Notes under the pieces: model-generated
Told to the model about the DNA's origin: nothing
Databases searched by the model: none
Seen by the model: only the letters and a program-made list of their open reading frames with translations
Assembly: GCF_001577835.2 (NCBI RefSeq)
Contig: NC_029529.1
Span: 6,078,157-6,142,156, forward strand
Origin: Coturnix japonica
Lineage: Eukaryota > Chordata > Aves > Galliformes > Phasianidae
Length of the DNA: 64,000 nt
Direction: 5' to 3'
Shown: positions 12,501-30,400 of the stretch, in pieces
Layout of the letters: the number at the start of each line of letters is the position of its first letter
How positions within the stretch are numbered: the stretch's first letter is position 1
Position numbers and translations under genes: made by a program

Positions 12501-13597
12501 TCCGATGAGGAGGACATTGTCACTGCAGAATCTGCTGGAGCCCCAGGGGAGCGAGTCCTGCCACCCAGCACTGAAGGGTGAGGGGGAAATTCTGGGATTG
12601 AGATGCTGCGGGGTACAGGCGGGCACCCCACCACCTCATGGTGACCCCTGGGAAGGCACTCGTATCTCTGAGAGGTCTCATCATGCGGGTCCCCTCGTCT
12701 CAGCCATGTCAGCAGTAACAGCACGGGCCGGAAGATCCTGCGTTTTGTGGATAAGATTGCCAAGTCCAAGTACTTCCAGAAGGCCACAGAAAATGAGTTC
12801 ATCAAAAAGAAGATTGAGGAAGTTTCCAACACACCGCTGCTGCTGATGGTGGAAGTGCAGGAGCTGGCAGGCACCTTGACTGTGAATGTGCCACCACCAC
12901 CAACTGACCGTGTCTGGTACCAGCTCTCCTTCCTTCTGGGCCATGTTCATCCTCCTGCCATCTCCCCATCTCCCCATGGCTTGGCCAAGAAACCAGGGCT
13001 GGGGTGTGGGTTCATCTCAGGTCCCATTTAGCCAGGGCTGCTCTCCCAAAGGGACCCTCAGACCATCCTGGTCTCCACCCAGGTCAAGCTGCAATACTGG
13101 GATGCATAGCTCCTACCACAGCCTGGCCATCTTCTCCTGGGACACAGGTCCCCAGAATCCAGCAGTGTGGCCTCTGGCAACCTGGTCATGTGGGCTGTGC
13201 CACATGTATGGGACATGATGCTTTCTGCCTCCATCCTCTTCTCTCACAGGTACAGCTTCCGTGTCCCACCCCAGCTGGAGTTGAAGGTGTGCCCAAAGCT
13301 GGGTGAGAGGGAGGTAACATTCGTACATGTCACTGAGTGGATTGAGAAGAAGCTGAAGCATGAATTTCAGGTGCCTGACCTCAAGGGCTGGGTTCACTAA
13401 AGGGCTGAGCAAACCCTGCCAGCTGTGGTACTCAAAATCAATTTCTTGTTATTCTGGATTCCTCTTCACAGAAAATTTTGGTGATGCCAAACATGGATGA
13501 TCTCATCATTCCAATCATGCGTTCTGGCCTGAATTCTCAGCCACTCACTGGGGAGCTGCCCAGGGACGTACCAGCCAGGGGAGAGAAGAAGCTCTGA
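9527..13597 (+). CDS. TEX2-like SMP-domain lipid-transfer protein of the ER
   Basis: TEX2 proteins are ER membrane proteins with an SMP lipid-transfer module that act at membrane contact sites (family knowledge). Eleven coding exons keep frame: 9527-10372, 10447-10647, 10719-11022, 11291-11508, 11697-11843, 11956-12055, 12199-12331, 12440-12577, 12704-12916, 13250-13370 and 13472-13597, giving 848 residues. The acidic/Ser-rich N-terminus has a heptad-like LREARLEDTRRRLSEAVQE. Residues about 214-258 form a membrane hairpin (YLVLPLPPYAAGLCLG, then a Leu-rich run). A PH-like region follows (about 280-450), then an SMP domain split by an acidic insert (about 530-640 and 705-830; CVAWVNALVGRIFWDFLRE, KILRFVDKIAKSKYFQ). 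It is shorter than TEX2 (about 1,130 aa in human), so I call it a paralogue. Candidate AATAAA signals lie at 14075 and 14329. Confidence 0.85.
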
Positions 13598-14611
13598 AGT
13601 GCAGCCCCGTGGGCAGGGTAGAGACACTGCAAATGGCTCAGGGACCTCAATGGGGCACAGCACAGTGGCCCGTGGTGACATCCAGTACTATACTATGGGA
13701 CCCGAGCATCTCAGTTCATCTCATCCTCAGCATCCCGCACTTTGTAGATGAGCCTGCTCTTCAAATATTGCAAGAAAAATTTCAGAGACAAAGCAGACCC
13801 AGGGGAAAGGGTTTGCTGAACAACCAAGAACTTCACGCACCTCCCACCAGCATCTCAGGATTCCTCCTAACCAAGTGGACAACTCCAGAGCAGCAGAGGG
13901 CTGGACTTGCCACTGTCTGATTCCCAAAGAGGGTGCAGGACACCCAGATGGGTTCTGCACTCAATGAGTCACAATCACCTTGGATCCAAGGCATCCCAAC
14001 TCCAAGATGCACCACACTCCCCCACTAGCAGCTGGGCTGCAAGGAAAATGGGTGAGAAACTAATCCAAAATCCAAATAAATCCATCACTGGCCAGTCTTA
14101 CCTATCAGCTGTGTTATTGTATGTGAGATCCTAGGGCTGCTGAGGGAGCCAGATGGGCCCAGGGGTCTTGTGCAGAGAGAATTCCATAGCTTGTGCTTCC
14201 AGCTCAACAAGAAGAGCTCGTAAATGGCAAAGGGACAGACTGTCAGTGAGGCTGGGCCTTCTACTCCCTGCTGGCACCTGCTCTGCTCTGGAAGAGAGGA
14301 AGGCGATTCCTTCACCGTGGTTTAAGTGAATAAATGCAGTGAAAAAATTCATTGGGCCATGGAAAGGGAGGATCCAGAGGGACAGAGTAGACACTTGGCT
14401 TCCCAGATAGCCCCCTCTCCATAAGAACCTGTTCCAGGTGCTACTTGTACCATCCCCAGTGGCTGAGGTGCCTTGAGGACACACTGCTGCCCATAGTAAG
14501 CACACTGTACATGGGCAAGACACTCCTCCAGAGGGAAGACAGGCAGCAGGCACAGCTTGAAGACCCTTTATTGAAGTTTGTCCAATTAGGAAGCCTTGTG
14601 TATCTCATCCC
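13598..14611. other. Convergent 3' UTR region of TEX2-like and RPL3L
   Basis: The TEX2-like stop codon (13597) and the RPL3L stop codon (14612, minus strand) face each other over about 1 kb. Plus-strand AATAAA signals at 14075 and 14329 and a minus-strand AATAAA (TTTATT at 14567-14572) suggest the two transcripts end close together or overlap. The RPL3L signal would give a 3' UTR of only about 60 bases. No other gene is visible. Confidence 0.5.
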
Positions 14612-21223
<6,612 letters not shown>

Positions 21224-21226
<3 letters not shown>

Positions 21227-21292
21227 GGGACGTCTTCAGCCCAAGTCGGCGGCAGGAAGAGGCAATTCACTACGCGCCTCTCCTGTTTAATA
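21224..21292 (-). promoter_or_regulatory. RPL3L: RPL3L core promoter and one-codon first exon
   Basis: On the minus strand TATTAAA (21292-21286) lies about 30 bases before a pyrimidine-rich CCTCTTCC (21262-21255), a plausible 5'TOP-like start. A 5' UTR of about 35 bases then leads to the ATG that ends the exon. The start site is inferred from spacing. Confidence 0.6.
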
Positions 21293-21460
21293 CTTAAGAC
21301 ACAAATTTAGCCACTGGTTTCATTGGGTGCGATATTCATTTCAGGCTTAGCAAAGCTGCCAAGCTTTACTCTAACAGCTGGGATGTGGGAAAGGTCAACT
21401 GCTGGTGTCTCAGTTTACGGCTTACACTCCTCAACTCCAACACGAAGCCAGCCCTCCCCC

Positions 21461-21578
21461 GGCCGCCATTTTTGTTAGGCCGCGGGCAATTCAACTACAA
21501 CTCCCAGCATGCACCGCGCTTTAAGGGAGCATGCGCAGAGCTGCGCCCTTTGGTGTTGTGTGGGGCGCCGCCATCTTG
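21461..21578 (+). promoter_or_regulatory. NDUFB10: NDUFB10 promoter: YY1, ZNF143 and NRF1 motifs
   Basis: Read directly: YY1-type GCCGCCATTTTTG from 21462; a ZNF143/SBS-type motif at 21494-21518 starting ACTACAACTCCCAGCATGC; an NRF1 half palindrome GCATGCGCAG at 21529-21538; and a second YY1 site GCCGCCATCTTG at 21567-21578, just before the start codon. This set is typical of TATA-less promoters of nuclear-encoded mitochondrial genes. Confidence 0.8.
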
Positions 21579-21615
21579 TCCTGGTCCCCGTCCTCCGCCG
21601 AGCTCCGCCGCCGCG

Positions 21616-23466
21616 ATGCCGGACGAACCGGACTTGGAGGTGTATAAAACACCGCCGAGCCGCACTCCGGTACGGGAGAGCACTTCGACTGTGCCCAACC
21701 CGGTCACCTTCATCCAAACCGCCTTCAACTATATCATCGATGCGCCCGTTACCTTCGTACGAGGTACAGATGGGCCCGGACGATGCGGGCCTCACCCCGT
21801 GTGGGGACGGGACGGGAAGGGGGCACCGGGACTGACATGGGGACACTGGGGTGGGGGCTCAGGTGCTGGGGTGGTGACACACAGTGGGATAGAGCTGAGC
21901 ACATCCCGGCTGTGAGGTGCCTGACCTGGTGCATCGCTGCTGTTACAGAGTGGATCGAGCGGCAACAAGCCAAGAACAAGAGCTATTACTACCACCAGAA
22001 GTTCCGCCGTGTGCCCGACCTGAGCGAGTGCAAGGAGGGGGATTATCTCTGCTTCTACGAGGCTGAAGCGCAGTGGAGGAGGGACAGGTACGGCTGGCAC
22101 GGGGCTGCACCCACAGGGCACTCACACAGCGCTCCCATTCTTGTGAGAGTCATAGGGTTGGCTTGAAATCATGTGGATTTTAGGGCATTGAATGGTTACC
22201 TCAGCCACTGTCCCTACATCCCTTTACACAACGCTGCTCTCCCCTCAAGCCTGCTTTGCTGGTATTAGTGTCATCCTGCACAGCCTGCTTCATGCAGCAC
22301 TGTGTTTCTATATGTTATCACCCCCTTTGTTCTGCTCCTCCGTAGTCCATGCACTGCAATTGTATTCCTACCCTCATCTGGAATATTGTGTCCAGTTCTG
22401 GGCTCCCCAGTACAAAAAAGACAGGGATCTCTTGGAAAGAGTCCAGCAAATGGCCACTAAGATGGTGAAGGCCCTGGAGCATCTCCCCTATGAGGAAGAC
22501 TTAGGGAACTGGGTCTGTTTAGCCTTGAGAAAAGAAGGCTGAGAGGGGACTTGATCCAGGTTTATAAATACCTGAGGTGTGGGAGCCATAGTGGTGAGGC
22601 TGGTCTCTTTTCAGTAGTACGTGGGGACAGGACTAGGGGTAATGGGATGAAAGTACAGCATAGGAAGTTCTGCACGAATGTGCCAAAGAACTTCTTTACA
22701 GTGAGGGTGACGGAGCACTGGAACAGGCTGCACAGGGAGGTGGTGGAGTCTCCTTCTCTGGAGATATTTAAGACCCACCTGGACGCCGAGCTGTGTGATG
22801 TGGTGTAGGAGCCTGCTTTGGCAGGAGGTTGGACTCGATGATCTCTGGAGGTCCCTTCCAACCCCTACAATTCTGTGATTCCCGTCTCCCACACAGGTTG
22901 GTGGATCAGCAGATCGTGGAGATAATCCGGGAAAGGCTCGGTGCGTGCAAGCACAGGGAAGGACCAAACCAGTTTCAGAACTGCGCTAAGGAGGCGGAGC
23001 TGCTTGCACAGGTCACCAAAGCCTATCAGGAGAGATGTGAGTACAGCAGCCTTCACATCTACTATAGCTGTGACAGCACACGGGGAAAGAAGAGCTCAAA
23101 GATCTCATCTTTGTGCTAAAATTCCCTCTTGGCAGACACTGCAGATCTGGGCTCAGATGTGCTGGACCCACTAAGCCCAGGCAATGACATTTCAATAAGC
23201 ACAGTACAAAGGCATTTGATGCTCTCGCAGTACCCAAAGCTGAGTGCATTTCAGCACTGCAGCTTGCACTGCCCTGAGTGCCAGACTTCACCTGGCTCAG
23301 ATCTAGTTCCTCCTAGCAGCTGAGTGTTACTTTTCAGACACCCCCATGATTACTTTTCCTTTTAGATGGTGATCTTGGTGTCCATGGAAATGCCAGGAAG
23401 TGTCTGATGAAGCAGAAGCACAGGATGATAGAAGAAATGAAGGCAAAAGAAAACGCGTCTCAGTAG
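21616..23466 (+). CDS. NDUFB10: NADH dehydrogenase (complex I) subunit B10
   Basis: An accessory subunit of mitochondrial respiratory complex I, on the intermembrane-space face of the membrane arm. Exons are 21616-21763, 21949-22087, 22897-23036 and 23366-23466, frame intact, 175 residues (human 172). Recognisable parts are [79 protein letters not shown] and [13 protein letters not shown]. The cysteine pairs (CKEGDYLC and [13 protein letters not shown]) fit the family's oxidative folding in the intermembrane space. No cleavable presequence is evident, as expected. AATAAA at 23552-23557 is the likely poly(A) signal. Intron 2 carries a CR1 fragment that reaches almost to the exon 3 acceptor. 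Confidence 0.95.
22338..22882 (+). repeat. CR1 LINE, 5'-truncated, sense strand
   Basis: About 545 bp of a chicken-repeat-1 retrotransposon lies in NDUFB10 intron 2. The first half encodes the end of ORF2: [31 protein letters not shown] and [10 protein letters not shown], then, after a frameshift, the [12 protein letters not shown]-like segment and [20 protein letters not shown]. It ends in the usual 3' tail GGTTGGACTCGATGATCTCT and ATTCTGTGATTC. It is truncated and frame-broken, an old non-functional copy. Confidence 0.93.
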
Positions 23467-24051
23467 ATCCGGTTATGGAATTAATTAGCACCTCCCTCAT
23501 TGGTGCTTCTCTCAAATCCTTGTGTTACACCTGTGAACTGTGATGTTCTATAATAAACTTGCAAACCCAAACATCTGCCGTACCATCCATTAGCACAGAC
23601 TCATTCTTTGCAGAGGTATGTAAAAGAATCTTAGAATTCTTCCTTTTCCAGCTCTGCATTCCAGTTGGCTGCTACCACCCTCTGAACAAAGTCAGCTCCA
23701 GGCACCCATATATATGAGCTGTGGAACCCTGGGGGTGTCCCTGCTGGATTTCTCCACTACCACAAATCATTAGGGAGCACCCTCAGAGTAAATGTGCTGT
23801 GAAAGGAGTATAAAGGCACATTATATTCCCCTCTTTTTAGTTACAAACCCCGCTCAGGATTTAATACCTGATTAACAAGGGTTAGTGTAAAACATTCTAT
23901 TCTACCCAGCAGATGTTCAGGCTGCTTCCCACAGATCTGAGCCTACTTAGATCCCAAGCACAGATGTAACCGATCTGCCCAACGCACAAAGCATCCAATC
24001 AAACCAATTTCTTGTCCACTGTCCACTTTATTGTCTTGTACAAAAACCACT

Positions 24052-26191
<2,140 letters not shown>

Positions 26192-26209
<18 letters not shown>

Positions 26210-26259
26210 GCCGCCACTTACCGCCGGTAGGTATTTATACCCAGGAAGTTCTCGCGAGA
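26192..26259 (-). promoter_or_regulatory. RPS2: RPS2 core promoter: TCTCGCGAGA, TATA and 5'TOP start
   Basis: On the minus strand the palindrome TCTCGCGAGA (26259-26250, the BANP/ZBTB33-type element) is followed by an ETS-like site in ACTTCCTGG, a TATA box TATAAATA (26239-26232), and 27-30 bases later the pyrimidine start CTTCTACT (about 26209), a 5'TOP as in other ribosomal protein genes. The short first exon ends ...AAACAC at donor GTAAGT (26191). Confidence 0.8.
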
Positions 26260-26374
26260 ACACCTCTCTGAAGTGTCAACCCCGCGCGCTGAATGCGGAA
26301 TACACTACAGCGCAAAGGGGGCGCGATCTGCTTACTTATACAGAGTGCGGGGCGGGAGGGCCGGGCGGAAGCTG

Positions 26375-26419
26375 TGCGCATGCGCCGAGCTTACGCATGC
26401 GTAGGCTCAGAATATAAAG
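26375..26419 (+). promoter_or_regulatory. SNHG9-like promoter: NRF1 sites and TATA box
   Basis: A full NRF1 site TGCGCATGCGCC (26375-26386), a palindromic ACGCATGCGT (26393-26402) and TATAAAG (26413-26419) are read in order on the plus strand. They lie about 25-30 bases before a CTCC start at about 26441. This promoter and the RPS2 promoter are divergent, about 230 bases apart. Confidence 0.65.
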
Positions 26420-26564
26420 CTGCGCACACGTGGAGCTGCGCTCCAATGAGCTCGGACGTAAGTGAGTGGGGTTGTTTGCGTGGGGGTGGGTGGGCGCAGC
26501 TCGTTCGGTTCTATTTGATTCTCTTGGCTTTTGGCGGCGTTTAGAGCTGTTCAGGCTTTGTTGA

Positions 26565-26738
26565 GGGCCTGGCTGTAGGCAGTGCTGATTGCAACACTGG
26601 GGGCCCTGGGTTCGAATCCCCTGTGGCGCAGGTGGTAGAAGTGCCGCTCTGCTACACAGAGGCTCGAATCCCGGGGGTTGGACTCGATGATCTCTAAGGT
26701 CCCTTCCAACCCGCACGATACTGTGATACTATGATAGG
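26565..26738 (+). repeat. Composite tRNA-like / CR1-tailed SINE
   Basis: The 5' part looks tRNA-derived: a B-box GGTTCGAATCC (26609-26619), then an A-box TGGCGCAGGTGG (26624-26635) and a second B-box GGCTCGAATCC (26661-26671) at tRNA-like spacing, suggesting a partial plus a full tRNA-like unit. From about 26676 it changes to a CR1 3' end: GGTTGGACTCGATGATCTCT, AAGGTCCCTTCCAACCC, and a terminal TACTGTGATACTATG repeat. A pol III head on a LINE tail is the plan of a CR1-mobilised SINE. I see no clear target duplication. Confidence 0.7.
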
Positions 26739-26761
26739 GGGTGGGTACTGAATGAGGGGCC

Positions 26762-26896
26762 TTTGGCACGGTCTGAAAATCACCTTTGGTCTCCCGTGGC
26801 CTCCGGTGAGATAACGGTGCCGACAGCAAAGGGAGCAGCAGAGCGTATCGCCCACGGTGACGGTGTGTGGGCAGTGAAACCCGTGTTCCCATAACG
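26762..26896 (+). ncRNA. Candidate H/ACA snoRNA in the SNHG9-like intron (SNORA78 position)
   Basis: 5' hairpin: lower stem GGCAC/GTGCC (26765-26769 with 26816-26820), an internal pocket, and an upper stem pairing AATCACC with GGTGAGAT. The hinge has an H box ACAGCA (26823-26828). 3' hairpin: lower stem GGGAGC/GTTCCC and upper stem GCCCAC/GTGGGC. It is followed at 26891 by ATA (a known ACA variant) and three bases. Total length of about 135 suits the class. Human SNORA78 lies in SNHG9, so position supports orthology, but I have not compared sequences. The non-canonical ATA box and large 3' pocket are the weak points. Confidence 0.48.
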
Positions 26897-27326
26897 GCAA
26901 TGAGGGGCGGCTGGGGCGGCATTGTAGGGTGATGTGGGCTGTGTGTGAGCACCGTGTGTGAGCTCCGAGTCTTCCTGCAGGTGGAACAGCCCGGCTGGGA
27001 TCCTCCATGTGAAGATAGGACCAAAAGCACCTTCATGTGAAGGGCGGATGATGATTTAGGGTTGGAATACTAAGAAAATGTGCGGGATGTGGATAAAAGA
27101 ACGCTCGTACCAACGGAGCGGAGTGCTTTCAATAAAGATTGACTCGTTTGAACGCTTATTCGAGTCCTGTTGTGCTTTCTTACAGTCCACAAGCCCTGTG
27201 TGGGGTCTGAAGGGTGTGGGATGGTGCTGTTAAACAGCCAGGACGGGCAGGAGGCTGCTCCATCCGCCGTCCATTCGTTAACATCCATTCATTAACCACA
27301 ACACACACACAGAAGCAGCTCCGTAC

Positions 27327-27413
27327 CACGTGACACTGAGGGAGGGCGCTTCCTTACTCTGCTCTTACGTCATCAGAGTGCGCCGGAAGTCCCGCCCTTT
27401 AAAACCCGGAAGT
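27327..27413 (+). promoter_or_regulatory. TBL3: TBL3 promoter: E-box, CRE and two ETS sites
   Basis: CACGTG (27327-27332, MYC/USF E-box), TACGTCA (27366-27372, CRE-like) and two CCGGAAGT ETS sites (27383-27390 and 27406-27413) lie within about 110 bases of the TBL3 start codon. A MYC-type E-box is common in ribosome-biogenesis genes. Confidence 0.7.
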
Positions 27414-27439
27414 GGCCTGCACGCGGAGCGGGGGGTGTC

Positions 27440-30400
27440 ATGGCGGCTGCGGCGGGCAGCGCGGTGCGATTCAAGAGCAAGTGAGCGGGGCTGGGGCTGG
27501 GGCGAGCGGCCGAGCTGCGCTGTCTTCGCTTTAACGATCTCATTTCCTTTCTATTTCTTTAATTCCCCCTTTCAGTTATGCTGTGTCGAGGAAAATCGAG
27601 CCGTTCTACAAAGGAGGCCGGGTTCAGGTAATGGCCGCTTACAGCCGGGCTCTAGAAGGGGCTGGGCCGCCCCCACGCTCCGCTCTCACCTCCCCATCCT
27701 TTGATTCCTAGTTGAGCCGCGATGGGAAGTTCATGTTCTGCCCCTGCGGGACCAAGTTGAACGTGATCGATGTGGAAACGGGAGCTGTGCTGCACAGCCT
27801 CGAGCAGGTGAGGGAGCCAGGGAGCCTTAAGCACAGCTCCATGGGATGCGGTTGTGACTGGGGTGTTTTGAAGCCCTCAGGAGTGGAAATAGAGGGGGCT
27901 GAGAGCTGCAGACCTGGCTGGTGTTTGCATTGTCTGTCATTGTGGGTCTGTGGGTTAGTAGGAGCTGTGGCAAGGGAAGGCTTGAGAGCACGCCTAAGCA
28001 ACACAGAGATGAGTAACTGTGGTTTTCTTTTATTGTTTTTCAAGGATGACCAGGAGGACATCACTTCGTTTGTACTCAGCACTGATGGTGAAGTACGTGT
28101 ATGGCTCTGTTATACTCTGTGTTTTCCTTTCTTGGGCCTCTTGATAAAGCCAGCAAAGACTGAGGAGTGTCCTGCCTTGAAATGTCCCCAGGGAAATCTT
28201 GGAGTCTCTCATCTCTTCTGGCTTCAAGTCAGATATAGGAAGTACTGTTATCTTGTTTTACTGTTATTAACAACAAAGATGCATCCAGGGATAGGAATCC
28301 ATTTTAATCTATTCTGTATACACACAGAGAATGTATTAGTTGACGTTCCATTTAAATCCAGAGTTGGATTGCTGAAGCACTGCAGGTCAGAGCTTCTTAA
28401 AGAGGTTTCCTGTTGTTTCTGATGCTTGTCTCTCAGTTTTGAAGAGGTCTTTGTGGAGACTCGTTAAGCGTCAGATGCATTTCCTAATATGTTTTGGAAC
28501 AAGTGTCAGTCTTATGAATGAATATCAAGATACTGAGAACATCATAGTAGTGAATATTCATGTTGTTTGTGTATGGACACTGAAGGAAATGGCTGATCTT
28601 GCTTTTCTTTGCCTTGCTTTTCCATAGATTCTTGTGACAGGAAGCCGAGCCCTGCTGCTGAAGCAGTGGAATTGGCGAGAGAACAAGTGTGTGCGCACAT
28701 GGAAAGCAGTGCACATAGCACCAGTGGCTACCATGGTCTTTGACTCTACTTCAACGCTGTTAGCCACGGGTATGTTCCTATTTCAGCCTAGCTCAGTGCA
28801 GCAGGAGGTGTGAGCTCTCTATTCCATACAGAATCATAAGCGGCTCTCTTTATATAAAGTGACTTACTGACAAAGTTCTTCCACTGTTCTGGAATATGCT
28901 GGTAAAGTGCTGGTAATTACTGGGGATCAGCAAGATAGTGTGGCCTAGTAGATTTAAATGCACAGTTAGGATTCCTTGAAGATGGAGGACAGGCATGAAC
29001 CCTAATATGTACTTGTGAACTTCTCTTGGTGTGGATGGCTGTTCTGGATTCATTTTTCTTCTGCCATTGTTACTCATTAAGTTTTACAGCTGTTGCTGTA
29101 TTGGAACTCCATTCTTCATTCTTTCATGCTCTTCTTTTCCAAGGTGGCTGTGACAGCACCATTAAGATCTGGGATATGATCAAGCAGTATTGCACACACA
29201 ACCTGAAAGGATCTTCAGGAGTTGTACAGTAAGGATGAGCCCTGTTTCTCAGTCATTTAATGTGATGCCTTGATGCTGTGAATTGTCAAATTCTTTGTGT
29301 AAAATGCATTTCTATTTAAATATTGGTCTAATGCAAAGAAGGTAACAGGCAGCTCATTCCTACTCCATTTAAGTGTATCTCCTCTCTAGCCTTGTTGAGT
29401 TCCATCCTGATATCTCCCGTCTGCAACTCTTCTCCTCTTCAATGGACTATAAAATCCGAATTTGGGATCTAAATTCCAGCAAGTGCGTGGCTGTGCTGGA
29501 TGGCCACTTCAGTGCTGTCACCTCCCTGGCATTCACTGCAGATGGAAACACTCTCATTAGGTAAGAAATGCAGAGGCTTAGCTTTCTCATTAACCCTGGC
29601 TCTTGGCAGAGATTGGGTGCTTGAGCGAGGATGGGGTGGGGTAGTTTGTTGTATAGGGGTAAGAACTGCTAGAAGTATTCAGTCTCAGCTTGATAATGCA
29701 TTATGGACTTATTCATATCAGTTCTTCTTATCTTGTAGTTCTGGCCGTGATAAAATCTGTATGGTGTGGAACCTGAAAACCAGAGAAAGTAAAAGAACCA
29801 TCCCTATCTATGAGGTGAAACTGCATTTCTTTTATTCCTTTGAGATCCTTTGTAGATCACAGTTTGGATGAACTGTGTTGGGCTGTGTAGGAACATTTGG
29901 ATGTTGTGTTGAGGGATGTGGCTTAGTGAGAACTATTGGTGATGGGTGGATGGTTGGACTGGATGATCCTGTGGGTCTTTTCCAACCTTGGTGATTCTGT
30001 GCTTGCTGCAATGGGACTCTAACCCTTTGTGCTAAGCTGATGTTTGGCCAACTCCTTTGTAGAGCGTGGAAGCTGCCATCCTGCTGCCTGAACAAGGAGA
30101 TTTCTCTCAGCTGGGTGTGAAGAAACAGGGGCTGCATTTTCTCACAGCTGGCAGCAAAGGTGAGTGTCCTGTCACGTAGCTGCTGGAGTTAGAGTTTGAG
30201 GAATGACTGTGCTTAAGGAGCTACGTTGCTGTTATTCCTCAGATATGTGGTTTGTGTGGCAGAAGAGTTGGGCTGAACTCTTGGGGGATGGAGAGCAAAG
30301 CCTTCTTCTGATTTCCTTCGATGATAGCAGATGAGGAGGACTTCTCAGGCCTTAAAGCTGTGTGGCTCTTTCCAGTACACAGTGCCAAGATTCGTTTTAT

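Larger units (their letters stand above)
26441..27155 (+). ncRNA. SNHG9-like spliced non-coding RNA, snoRNA host
   Basis: A short first exon (about 26441-26457, starting CTCC like a 5'TOP) ends at a strong donor GTAAGTG. The intron runs to acceptor CTTCCTGCAG (26980). Exon 2 (from 26981) has no convincing coding frame and carries AATAAA at 27131-27136. The gene is head-to-head with RPS2 and precedes TBL3, the position and orientation of human SNHG9. SNHG9 hosts SNORA78, and the intron here contains an H/ACA candidate (26762-26896) plus a CR1-tailed repeat. Exon limits are inferred from signals, not transcripts. Confidence 0.62.

Noticed and set aside
22192-22808. Two plus-strand open frames in NDUFB10 intron 2
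   Set aside because: They are pieces of CR1 ORF2 and its 3' region, not host exons.
26609-26671. Functional tRNA gene
   Set aside because: A- and B-boxes are present, but no acceptor stem can be formed and the sequence runs directly into a CR1 tail, so it is a SINE head.
26551-27036. 161-aa minus-strand open frame upstream of RPS2
   Set aside because: It runs through the antisense of the tRNA-CR1 repeat and the snoRNA candidate, with no protein similarity I recognise.
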